Shown here: positions 27,503-34,309 of the stretch, piece after piece
Layout: each line of letters opens with the position of its first letter
Position numbering within the stretch: position 1 is the first letter of the stretch
Source: Mesorhizobium loti R88b
Lineage (GTDB): Bacteria; Pseudomonadota; Alphaproteobacteria; Rhizobiales; Rhizobiaceae
Assembly (NCBI RefSeq): GCF_013170845.1
Contig: NZ_CP033367.1
Coordinates: 992,001-1,056,000 of the forward strand
Direction: 5' to 3'
Length of the DNA: 64,000 bases
Notes under the pieces: generated by a model
The model's input: only the letters and a program-made list of their open reading frames with translations
Told to the model about the DNA's origin: nothing
The model's database searches: none
Translations under genes and position numbers: made by a program

Positions 27503-27577
27503 GGTCCCTCTCCTTCGCTGCGGATCGGCGTCGGGAAAATGTCCTCGCCGGTTGGAAGATGGATTAGGCTAGGTAGT

Positions 27578-27594
27578 TCTATAAAGTTAGTAGA
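27578..27594. promoter_or_regulatory. TCTA-N9-TAGA dyad upstream of ssuA
   Basis: A 4-9-4 inverted repeat, identical in arms and spacing to the one upstream of tauA (30702-30718). The form fits a LysR-type operator such as CysB, Cbl or SsuR. Confidence 0.5.
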
Positions 27595-27663
27595 GGAATG
27601 ATTTTGCGAGTTGTCCATATAACGTGGAAAGATTTTCTGCGGCAACGTGTGGGTTGCGCCCCC

Positions 27664-27852
27664 TCACTGCGACCAGTATTGCCAGGCCCAGTAAAAACTC
27701 TCGTCGCGTGGCGGCAGGCGGTCGCGGCCGGCCTGGAATTGGACCGGCGCCGGCGAGCGCTGGCTTTCCTGCCTCGCCGCTTTGTCATCGGAAGCAAGGC
27801 CCAGCAGCCAGGCGCCGAAATGGGCGAACAGCACGGCGGTGGAATGGGTCAT
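27664..27852 (-). CDS. small conserved-looking ORF inside the sulfonate cluster
   Basis: The start ATG at 27852 lies seven bases after AGGAG, giving 62 residues: MTHSTAVLFAHFGAWLLGLA, a charged middle, and an aromatic tail ESFYWAWQYWSQ. The frame continues upstream to a GTG at 27882 that overlaps the permease stop. It lies between the tauC-like permease and ssuA on the same strand and looks translated because of its ribosome site. I do not recognise a family. The hydrophobic start and aromatic end suggest a membrane-associated peptide. Confidence 0.5.
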   Translation of the reverse strand: MTHSTAVLFAHFGAWLLGLASDDKAARQESQRSPAPVQFQAGRDRLPPRDESFYWAWQYWSQ

Positions 27853-27878
27853 CGTCATTCTCCTGCGCTTGCGGTTGA

Positions 27879-28739
27879 TCACTCGCGTCCCGCCCAGGGG
27901 ACGAGCACGCGCTCGATCCGGCGGATAATGAATTCGAGCACGAAGGCGATGGCCGCGATCACCAGAATGCCCATGATCACCACGTCGGTGACCAGGAACT
28001 GGGCGGCGGACTGGATCATGAAGCCAAGCCCGCGCGTGGCCGCCACCAGTTCGGCTGCGACCAGCGTCGACCAGCCGGCGCCGAGCGCGATGCGCAGCCC
28101 GGTCAGGATCGAGGGCAGCGCGCTGGGCAGGATGACGTGGCGAACCACCTGGCGCTTCGTCGCGCCGAGCGAACGCGCAGCGTTGATGCGCTCCTGCGAG
28201 ACGCCGCGAACGCCTGACGCGGTCGACAGCGCCACCGGCGCCAGCATGGCAATGGCAATCACCAGGATTTTTGACGGCTCGCCGATGCCGAACCAGATGA
28301 TGACCAGCGGCAGATAGGCGAGCGGCGGGATCGGCCGCAGGAATTCCAAGAGCGGATCGAAGATGCCGCGACCGATGGTGCTGATGCCGATGGCGAGACC
28401 CACCGGCACGCCGACGAGTAGGGCCGCGACCAGGGCGGCAAACACGCGGCCGAGGCTGGCGATGGCGTGCTGCAGCAGGGTTGCATCGACGAAGCCGTCA
28501 TTGGCGACAACGAAGAATTTGTTCCAGACGGCGGCAGGCGAGGGCAGGAAGACCGGCGATACCAGTTGCAGGCGGGCCGACAGCGCCCAGACCGCCAGCA
28601 CCACCAGGATGGTGACCGCGCTGATCATGCGCGCCGAAACGCCTTTGCGCTTCGGGGCGGCCGGCGACCATGGCACCGACAGACCATCGACCTCGTCGAT
28701 CTTCTGGCTCGGTCGCTCCGCGTAGGGCGTTACAGTCAT
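27879..28739 (-). CDS. tauC: taurine/sulfonate ABC transporter permease
   Basis: The 286-residue inner-membrane protein has a cytoplasmic N-terminal tail, about six helices and the EAA loop near SLGATKRQVVRHVILPSALP. WFGIGEPSKILVIAIAMLAP and LGAGWSTLVAAELVAATRGL place it in the TauC/SsuC group. Its start overlaps the upstream ATPase stop by four bases. It is about 30% different in motif wording from SsuC at 24524, so the cluster has two separate permeases and likely two substrate ranges. Confidence 0.9.
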   Translation of the reverse strand: MTVTPYAERPSQKIDEVDGLSVPWSPAAPKRKGVSARMISAVTILVVLAVWALSARLQLVSPVFLPSPAAVWNKFFVVANDGFVDATLLQHAIASLGRVFAALVAALLVGVPVGLAIGISTIGRGIFDPLLEFLRPIPPLAYLPLVIIWFGIGEPSKILVIAIAMLAPVALSTASGVRGVSQERINAARSLGATKRQVVRHVILPSALPSILTGLRIALGAGWSTLVAAELVAATRGLGFMIQSAAQFLVTDVVIMGILVIAAIAFVLEFIIRRIERVLVPWAGRE

Positions 28740-29509
28740 GCCGCCTCTCCTTCGAAGATGGCGTCGGTCAGTTCGCCGCGCGCCGAGGCGAAGGCCGAGT
28801 CGGCCTTGATCGTGCGGATGGCCTCGCCCGCCGCGTAGCGCCTGGAGAAACCGGGCTCGAAGGTCCGCACCACGCGGCCGGGGCCTGGCGCCAAAACGAC
28901 GATGCGGGTGGCGAGCACCAGCGCCTCCTCGATGCCGTGCGTCACCATCAGCACGCCGACATGACTGGCCGTCCAGAGGTCAAGCAGCGTCGTCTGCATG
29001 CGCTCGCGCGTCAGCGCGTCGAGCGCACCGAGCGGTTCGTCGAGCAGCAGGAATTCAGGTTCTGCGGCAAGCGCGCGGGCAAGGCCGACGCGCTGGCGCA
29101 TGCCACCGGAAAGCTCCCAGATACGCTTGTCACCGGCGTCGGTCAGCTTGACCAGCGCCAGCAGTTCATCGGCGCGGCGCGCCCGCTCGGCCGTCCTGAC
29201 ACCGCGCAGCCGAAGCGCGAAGGCGACGTTTTCGCGCGCGGTGAGCCAGGGAAACAGCGCATCGTTCTGGAACACCACGGCGCGATCCGAGCCCGGTGCG
29301 ATGATCGGCTTGCCGTTGGTCATGGCGGTGCCGCGCGACGGCGTGACCAGGCCGGCGGCAACATTGAGCAGCGAGGTCTTGCCGCAGCCGGAACGGCCGA
29401 CCAGCACGACAAAGTCGCCCTTGGCGACACCGATCGACACACGCTCGACGGCGGGTGCCGACTGGCCCTCATAGTGGATCGAGATTTTATCGAGCACGAG
29501 ATGCGGCAT
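28736..29509 (-). CDS. tauB: taurine/sulfonate ABC transporter ATP-binding protein
   Basis: The 257-residue ATPase has Walker A GRSGCGKTS (residues 38-46), FQNDALFPWLT in the Q-loop region, signature LSGGMRQRVG, Walker [12 protein letters not shown] and VTHGIEEAL. The RQRVGLARALAAEPEFLLLD segment is TauB-like. It works with the permease at 27879 and the binding protein at 29633. The gap to the binding protein gene is 123 bases; a separate promoter there is possible but not visible. Confidence 0.93.
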   Translation of the reverse strand: MPHLVLDKISIHYEGQSAPAVERVSIGVAKGDFVVLVGRSGCGKTSLLNVAAGLVTPSRGTAMTNGKPIIAPGSDRAVVFQNDALFPWLTARENVAFALRLRGVRTAERARRADELLALVKLTDAGDKRIWELSGGMRQRVGLARALAAEPEFLLLDEPLGALDALTRERMQTTLLDLWTASHVGVLMVTHGIEEALVLATRIVVLAPGPGRVVRTFEPGFSRRYAAGEAIRTIKADSAFASARGELTDAIFEGEAA

Positions 29510-29632
29510 GGGGCCTCGCAGAAGGTCTGTTGAAATCCGACTGCCCCGAAACCGCTCCTCGTCAGCGGTTCCAGGGCAGGCAGCACGCGGCGTCAGGGAA
29601 GGAGATCCGCGCGTTCAGGTGGCGTCAGGCGC

Positions 29633-30646
29633 TCAGTTGGAGGCCAGCGCCTCGGTGACGTATTTCGATGTCACGTATTTCGAATAGTCGGGCAGCACGG
29701 CGTCGACCTTGCCTTGCTCCTTGAGGAAGGCGGAGGCCGCCGCGACCGCCTTGACCGTGCCGCCGCCGAGGAACTTGTCGGAGGCCTGCTCCTCCAGCGT
29801 CGGGAAGACATAGCCCTTCAGCAGCTCCGGCACCTCTTCCAGCTTGGCGCCGGTGAGCTTGGCGATCTTGCCGGCCTGCGGCGAGGACACCGACCAGGCA
29901 CCGGGCTTGGCCAGGTACTCGGCATAGGCAGCACCCGTCACCTTGACGAAGTCGCGCACCGCTTCCGGGTTCTTCTCGGCGAAATCGGTGCGCACGATCC
30001 AGGCGTCGAAGGTCGGTGCGCCCCAGGCGGCGACCTGCGAAGAATCCAGCACCACCTTGCCTTTCGTCTTGATCTGGCCGAGCGCCGGATCCCAGACATA
30101 GGCCGCATCGATGTCGCCGCGCGCGAAGGCGGCGGCGATTTCCGGCGGCCGCAGGTTGAGGATCTCAACCGACTTCGGATCGACATTCTCGTGCTTGAGC
30201 GCGGCAAGCAGGCTGTAATGCGTCGTCGAGACGAAGGGCACGGCGACCTTCTTGCCGGCGAGGTCGGCGACTTTCTCGATGCCGGCGCCGTTGCGGGCGA
30301 CCAACGCCTCGGACGGCCCGATCAGGCCGACGACGAAGATGGTCTGGATCGGCAGTTCGCGGCTCGCCGCCGCTGCCAGCGGGCTCGAACCGACATAGCC
30401 GATATCGACCGAGCCGGAAGCGACCGCGGCAATGACATCGGCGCCGGAATCGAATTTGCGCCAGTCGATGCTGGCCTTGGTCGCCTTTTCATAGGTGCCG
30501 TCGGCCTGCGGCACTTTGGAAGGCTCGACCACCGTCTGGTAGCCGATGGTGATCTTCAAATCTTCGGCCAAGGCCGGGCTGAGGATGGCGGCACCAGCAA
30601 GGGCGGCGGACGACAGAAGAAGGATGCGTCGCGAAATGGTGGACAT
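29633..30646 (-). CDS. tauA: taurine ABC transporter substrate-binding protein
   Basis: The 337-residue protein is TauA-like: signal peptide (ILLLSSAALAGAAILSPALA), ITIGYQTVVEPSKVPQADGT, the SVDIGYVGSSPLAAAASREL segment and AAYVWDPALGQIKTKGKVVL. The ATG at 30646 has GGAG eight bases before it; longer in-frame starts would add 44 non-signal residues. It is first in the tauABC order. No taurine dioxygenase (tauD) or Tpa/Xsc gene adjoins, so taurine catabolism may rely on SsuD or distant enzymes. Confidence 0.93.
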   Translation of the reverse strand: MSTISRRILLLSSAALAGAAILSPALAEDLKITIGYQTVVEPSKVPQADGTYEKATKASIDWRKFDSGADVIAAVASGSVDIGYVGSSPLAAAASRELPIQTIFVVGLIGPSEALVARNGAGIEKVADLAGKKVAVPFVSTTHYSLLAALKHENVDPKSVEILNLRPPEIAAAFARGDIDAAYVWDPALGQIKTKGKVVLDSSQVAAWGAPTFDAWIVRTDFAEKNPEAVRDFVKVTGAAYAEYLAKPGAWSVSSPQAGKIAKLTGAKLEEVPELLKGYVFPTLEEQASDKFLGGGTVKAVAAASAFLKEQGKVDAVLPDYSKYVTSKYVTEALASN

Positions 30647-30701
30647 CAAAGGGCTCCATGAAAACAGAGAAAACCGGATTGCCCTATGATAGTCCGCTAA
30701 T

Positions 30702-30718
30702 TCTATGGTTCTTGTAGA
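30702..30718. promoter_or_regulatory. TCTA-N9-TAGA dyad upstream of tauA
   Basis: The same 4-9-4 dyad as at 27578-27594, here 56-72 bases before the tauA start. The coding-strand sequences share CTCTAC and ATAGAAnTA at fixed distance. Confidence 0.5.
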
Positions 30719-30862
30719 GTTAAATCCTTCCAACAAACCCGCCTTCGTTGGAAAAAACCCACCGATGACGCGCGCCAAGGCGGATAGGGCGGCTGTGGCA
30801 GGCCCGGCCTCACATCACCGCGCGGCCTCGGGGGCGAAATCGTCGGGCTGGAACCGTCGCTG

Positions 30863-30878
30863 TCCACCGAACGGTGGA
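30863..30878. promoter_or_regulatory. palindrome TCCACC-N4-GGTGGA upstream of the Cys-cluster gene
   Basis: TCCACCGAACGGTGGA is a perfect 6-4-6 inverted repeat inside a 34-base block (30854-30887) that recurs with about four changes at 34032-34065 upstream of the yadA-type gene. The interval 30647-31108 between tauA and the Cys-cluster gene otherwise holds no supported gene. Confidence 0.6.
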
Positions 30879-31108
30879 TGACGCGAAATCCTTTTCATGG
30901 TGGTCTGCGGTCTGCATCTGCCCCGATTCAATGGGGACCCGACAGGCTCGACGGAGTTCTACGGATCTCTGGAGGGATGAAAAATGGCCATTGGCTGCTA
31001 ACGCCTCACTGGGCGGCCAACATTGTCGGCATCGTGGTTATGTTTCGTTTCTGCCGTGGAATCTTTACCATCGGATAAGGCATAAATAGCTTGTGTATGG
31101 AGGATGCG

Positions 31109-31447
31109 ATGACAGTCGAGGATGATTGCGATTGCAATACAATTTGCCCACAATACCAGCACTGTATTTGTATTTATCACTATGATGAAGGATATTGTGA
31201 CTGCACTTGCGGCCCTCTGCAGATTTTATCCGAGCGAGTCGCAAAGCGGCCGTCGGACAGCATCATAAACATTTGCGTCAAGGGTGCCGAATTGTCGGCG
31301 GTGGCGGAGTTCCTGAGCAGATACAGCGAGGAAGAATTGTTCATCCCGGCCGCACGCGCGAAGACAAAAATCTCCCTGGAGATCAAGAAGGTGTCGCTGG
31401 CCAGCGTGATCGAGCAGGTTGGCTTGCGGGTCGGCCTGCCCGGTTGA
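31109..31447 (+). CDS. small cysteine-cluster protein with STN-like C-terminal segment
   Basis: The ATG at 31109 is preferred because GGAGG lies five bases upstream; the product has 112 residues. Eight of the first 34 residues are cysteine, at positions 7, 9, 13, 19, 21, 30, 32 and 34, forming CDC, CIC and CDCTC motifs, with His18 and His24 between them. There is no signal peptide. Residues 57-108 (ELSAVAEFLSRYSEEELFIP, ISLEIKKVSLASVIEQVGLR) resemble the secretin/TonB short N-terminal (STN) fold. A metal- or Fe-S-binding head is plausible, but I do not recognise this architecture. AT-richer than its neighbours. It converges with a LuxR-type gene. Confidence 0.65.
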   Translation: MTVEDDCDCNTICPQYQHCICIYHYDEGYCDCTCGPLQILSERVAKRPSDSIINICVKGAELSAVAEFLSRYSEEELFIPAARAKTKISLEIKKVSLASVIEQVGLRVGLPG

Positions 31448-31525
31448 AACGACCCCACGCGCCGGACCGCTTGAGGTGTTCGCCGATTCGAGATCGCCGG
31501 CGCTGCCATTGGCAATCGGCTTTGC

Positions 31526-32674
31526 CTATGAAGCCATACCAGCCAGGGGCGACGCGAGCGACGCGGCAAGCTGCACCAGTTCGGCCTGCCGCCGCGTGCC
31601 GGTCTTATCGAACAGCCGTAGCAGATGCGTCCTGACCGTGCTGCGGCCGATGTCGAGAGCATCGGACGTCTCCTCCACCGTGCGGCCCGCCGCGATCTGC
31701 TCGAAGACGCGCGCTTCGGCCGGCGTCAGGCCGAACAGCGCCGCGACGAGTGCTGTCGGCGCGACAAAGGGCGTATCCGCGCGTGCGACAAACACCGCCG
31801 CGACCACGCTGGCATCGAACGCCCCGCGCCCCGGGCGCAGCGGCAGGACGTGCAAGGCTCCGGCCGAGCCGTCCCGCCAACGTATCGGAACCCCCAGCCC
31901 TTTGCGGTCGATGGCGCTCTCGTCCTGCGCCGCCTGCGACACGGCCACGGCCAGCGCGCTGGACACGGCGGCGACGCTGGCGCTGAGAACCCCGTTGCGG
32001 ATGTTCAGCAGCTCTGCCGTGGCGACGATGTCCTGGGCAGCTGGATTGGCATGCACGACATGCAGATCGGCGGTGGTGAGAAAGATCGGCGCCGTCAGCG
32101 TGTCGAGCACCGTCTGGAAGGTCGACCGGGCAATCGCCGCCATGTCCAGCAGCCGGTTGATCGTCGCGGCGCGCTGGAGATGCGGGATCAACAATCGGGC
32201 GGCCTCGATCTCATATTCACCGATCGGCTCCGCGCTCTCGTGACGGCCAAGGCCCAGCGACCCGAAACCACGCTCGTCGCGAGCGAGCCCCAGCCCCATG
32301 ACATCGACCAACCCCCGCGGTTTGGCCCACTCCAGCGAGTAGCGGTTGGTCGTACTCGCTTCTGGATTGACGCGGCTCATCACCGCGGGCTGATCCAACG
32401 GCAGCGCCAGCAGCACCGCCAGCCCACCCCACTGGTCGATAACATCAACGGCGTAGTCCGCGATCCTGTCGACGTAGTCCTGCGGCATGTTGCTGGTCAC
32501 GTTGAGCAGCACTTCGCCCGACGGCAACGCTTGCAGGTTGAGGGCTGCGTTCTCGAAATCGAGCGCGATGCGGATCTCTTCAATGGCGACGGCCCAGCGC
32601 GAGGGATCGATCGCGGCGTCGTAGATCAGTCCGATCAGTTCGGACAACTGAGCCATCGAGAGAGCAGAACGCAT
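31526..32674 (-). CDS. LuxR-type HTH regulator (paralogue 1)
   Basis: A 382-residue protein: an N-terminal region (SELIGLIYDAAIDPSRWAVA... SGEVLLNVTSNMPQDYVDRI) that may be a sensor, a PAS-like middle (TAPIFLTTADLHVVHANPAA) and a C-terminal LuxR helix-turn-helix (FGLTPAEARVFEQIAAGRTV, DALDIGRSTVRTHLLRLFDK). It lacks a receiver domain, so control is likely by ligand. The ATG at 32674 is chosen because MRSALSM matches the start of the neighbour paralogue. The C-terminal half is almost identical to that of 32772-33920, with 195 identical bases (32017-32211). Confidence 0.85.
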   Translation of the reverse strand: MRSALSMAQLSELIGLIYDAAIDPSRWAVAIEEIRIALDFENAALNLQALPSGEVLLNVTSNMPQDYVDRIADYAVDVIDQWGGLAVLLALPLDQPAVMSRVNPEASTTNRYSLEWAKPRGLVDVMGLGLARDERGFGSLGLGRHESAEPIGEYEIEAARLLIPHLQRAATINRLLDMAAIARSTFQTVLDTLTAPIFLTTADLHVVHANPAAQDIVATAELLNIRNGVLSASVAAVSSALAVAVSQAAQDESAIDRKGLGVPIRWRDGSAGALHVLPLRPGRGAFDASVVAAVFVARADTPFVAPTALVAALFGLTPAEARVFEQIAAGRTVEETSDALDIGRSTVRTHLLRLFDKTGTRRQAELVQLAASLASPLAGMAS

Positions 32675-32685
32675 CGCCACCACCC

Positions 32686-32702
32686 TTGCTGAACTGCAAC
32701 AA
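32686..32702. promoter_or_regulatory. operator-like palindrome upstream of LuxR paralogue 1
   Basis: TTGCTGAACTGCAACAA is a variant of the TTGCTGC-N3-GCAGCAA site found twice upstream of paralogue 2. It ends 12 bases before the start codon. Confidence 0.45.
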
Positions 32703-32734
32703 AATGAACGCATGATCCGAATTGGGTAAGTCTC

Positions 32735-32753
32735 CAATCTCCGACGGAGATTG
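32735..32753. promoter_or_regulatory. perfect 9-1-9 palindrome between the two LuxR genes
   Basis: CAATCTCCGACGGAGATTG lies 18 bases downstream of the paralogue 2 stop and about 60 bases upstream of the paralogue 1 start. It has no U-tract on the coding strand, so an operator is as likely as a terminator. Confidence 0.45.
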
Positions 32754-32771
32754 TCGCCCGCCCAAAGCCGG

Positions 32772-33920
32772 TCAGACGCCGGTGGCTACGGGCGACGCGA
32801 GCGACGCCGCAAGCTGAACCAGCTCGGCCTGTCGCCGCACGCCGGTCTTCTCGAACAGCCGCAGCAGATGCGTCCTGACCGTGCTGCGGCCGATGTCGAG
32901 AGCATCGGACGTCTCCTCCACCGTGCGGCCCGCCGCGATCTGCTCGAAGACGCGTGCCTCGGCCGGCGTCAGGCCGAACAATGCCGCGACGAGTGCTGTC
33001 GGCGCGACAAAGGGCGTATCCGCGCGTGCGACAAACACCGCCGCGACCACGCTGGCATCGAACGCCCCGCGCCCCGGACGCAGCGGCAGGACGTGCAACG
33101 CTCCCGCCGAGCCATCCTTCCAGCGTATCGGAACCCCCAGCCCCTTGCGGTCGATGGCGCTCTCGTCCTGCGCTGCCTGGGACACCGCGACGGCCAGTGC
33201 GCTGGATACGGCGGAAACGCTGGCGGTGAGAACCCCGTTGCGGATGTTCAGCAACTCGCCCGTGGCGACGATGTCCTGGGCAGCTGGATTGGCATGCACG
33301 ACATGCAGATCGGCGGTGGTGAGAAAGATCGGCGCCGTCAGCGTGTCGAGCACCGTCTGGAAGGTCGACCGGGCAATCGCCGCCATGTCCAGCAGCCGGT
33401 TGATCGTCGCGGCGCGCTGGAGATGCGGGATCAACAATCGGGCGGCCTCGATCTGCAGATCGCTGATGGGAGGGGCATCGACATGGCGGCTGAAGGACAG
33501 CGAGCCGAGGCCACGCCCATCCCGCGCGAGCGGCAGTGCCAGGGAATCGACCATGCCTTGCGGTTTGCCGCACTCCACAAAATAGCGGTTCGTCGTGGTG
33601 TCGAGGTTGGGATTGAGCTGGCTCAACACCGCCGGCCGATCCATCGGCAGCGAGCCTACCACCGCCATGCCACCCCATAGCTCGACAATTTCAGCGCCGT
33701 AGCTGACCATCTGGTCGACATAGGGCTGCGGGATGTTGCTGGTCACGTTGAGCAGCACTTCGCCCGACGGCAACGATTGCAGGCGGATGGCGGCGGTCCC
33801 GAAGCCAAGCGCGATGCGAATCTCATCGATCGCGACGGGCCAGCGCGCGGGATCGATCGCGGCGTCGTAGATCAGTCCGATCAGGTCGGACAACTGAGCC
33901 ATCGAGAAGGCAGAGCGCAT
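32772..33920 (-). CDS. LuxR-type HTH regulator (paralogue 2)
   Basis: A 382-residue tandem paralogue of 31526-32674. The N-terminal half differs widely (SDLIGLIYDAAIDPARWPVA, NIPQPYVDQMVSYGAEIVEL, LSFSRHVDAPPISDLQ), but from the PAS-like domain (FLTTADLHVVHANPAAQDIV) to the HTH (RSTVRTHLLRLFEKTGVRRQ) it is nearly the same, including identical DNA at 33260-33454. Different sensors would therefore read out through the same DNA-binding domain. ATG 33920 is chosen by alignment to MRSALSM. Two palindromes, 33931-33969, sit just upstream. Confidence 0.85.
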   Translation of the reverse strand: MRSAFSMAQLSDLIGLIYDAAIDPARWPVAIDEIRIALGFGTAAIRLQSLPSGEVLLNVTSNIPQPYVDQMVSYGAEIVELWGGMAVVGSLPMDRPAVLSQLNPNLDTTTNRYFVECGKPQGMVDSLALPLARDGRGLGSLSFSRHVDAPPISDLQIEAARLLIPHLQRAATINRLLDMAAIARSTFQTVLDTLTAPIFLTTADLHVVHANPAAQDIVATGELLNIRNGVLTASVSAVSSALAVAVSQAAQDESAIDRKGLGVPIRWKDGSAGALHVLPLRPGRGAFDASVVAAVFVARADTPFVAPTALVAALFGLTPAEARVFEQIAAGRTVEETSDALDIGRSTVRTHLLRLFEKTGVRRQAELVQLAASLASPVATGV

Positions 33921-33930
33921 CGCAACATCC

Positions 33931-33969
33931 TTGCTGCACGGCAACAAAATCTTTGCTGCACGGCAGCAA
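33931..33969. promoter_or_regulatory. two tandem operator-like palindromes upstream of LuxR paralogue 2
   Basis: TTGCTGCACGGCAACAA (33931-33947) and TTGCTGCACGGCAGCAA (33953-33969) are 22 bases apart, about two helical turns; the second is a perfect 7-3-7 inverted repeat. They begin 11 bases before the start codon, a position suited to autorepression. Confidence 0.55.
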
Positions 33970-34040
33970 AATGAACGCATGATCCGGATCGGGCAAGCCC
34001 CATCATCTTGGGCGCTACCATCGAACTGTGGCCGTCGCTA

Positions 34041-34056
34041 TCCACCGAATGGTGGA
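34041..34056. promoter_or_regulatory. palindrome TCCACC-N4-GGTGGA upstream of the YadA-type gene
   Basis: TCCACCGAATGGTGGA, second copy of the 30863-30878 palindrome, within a 34-base block that also shares CCGTCGCT before and GACGCGA after the palindrome. It is 254 bases before the adhesin start and 120 bases from the divergent LuxR paralogue 2. Confidence 0.6.
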
Positions 34057-34309
34057 AGACGCGACATTTCCTTTGTGTTCGTTTGCGTCCGTCGGGTGCT
34101 GCGGTCCTGCGCGGAATTCGGGGGCATCGGTGTTTGCAAGGCGAGTGCTGTTCGGGGACGGCGGCACAACCGTCGAGTGCGCAACTGCTTGATTGTCAGC
34201 CCAGCCATGGCCGGAGCACCTCCCGCCCGGCCCGGCCAACGTGCGGGACCGACAGCCGCCGGCAGTACGACTTGGTCGATTGTCTGGCAATGAAGCGAGG
34301 GCTTTGAGC

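Noticed and set aside
30977..31078. 33-residue hydrophobic ORF upstream of the Cys-cluster gene
   Set aside because: The GGAGG lies only one base from the ATG, the peptide shows no family trait, and the palindrome block upstream can be explained as control of 31109.
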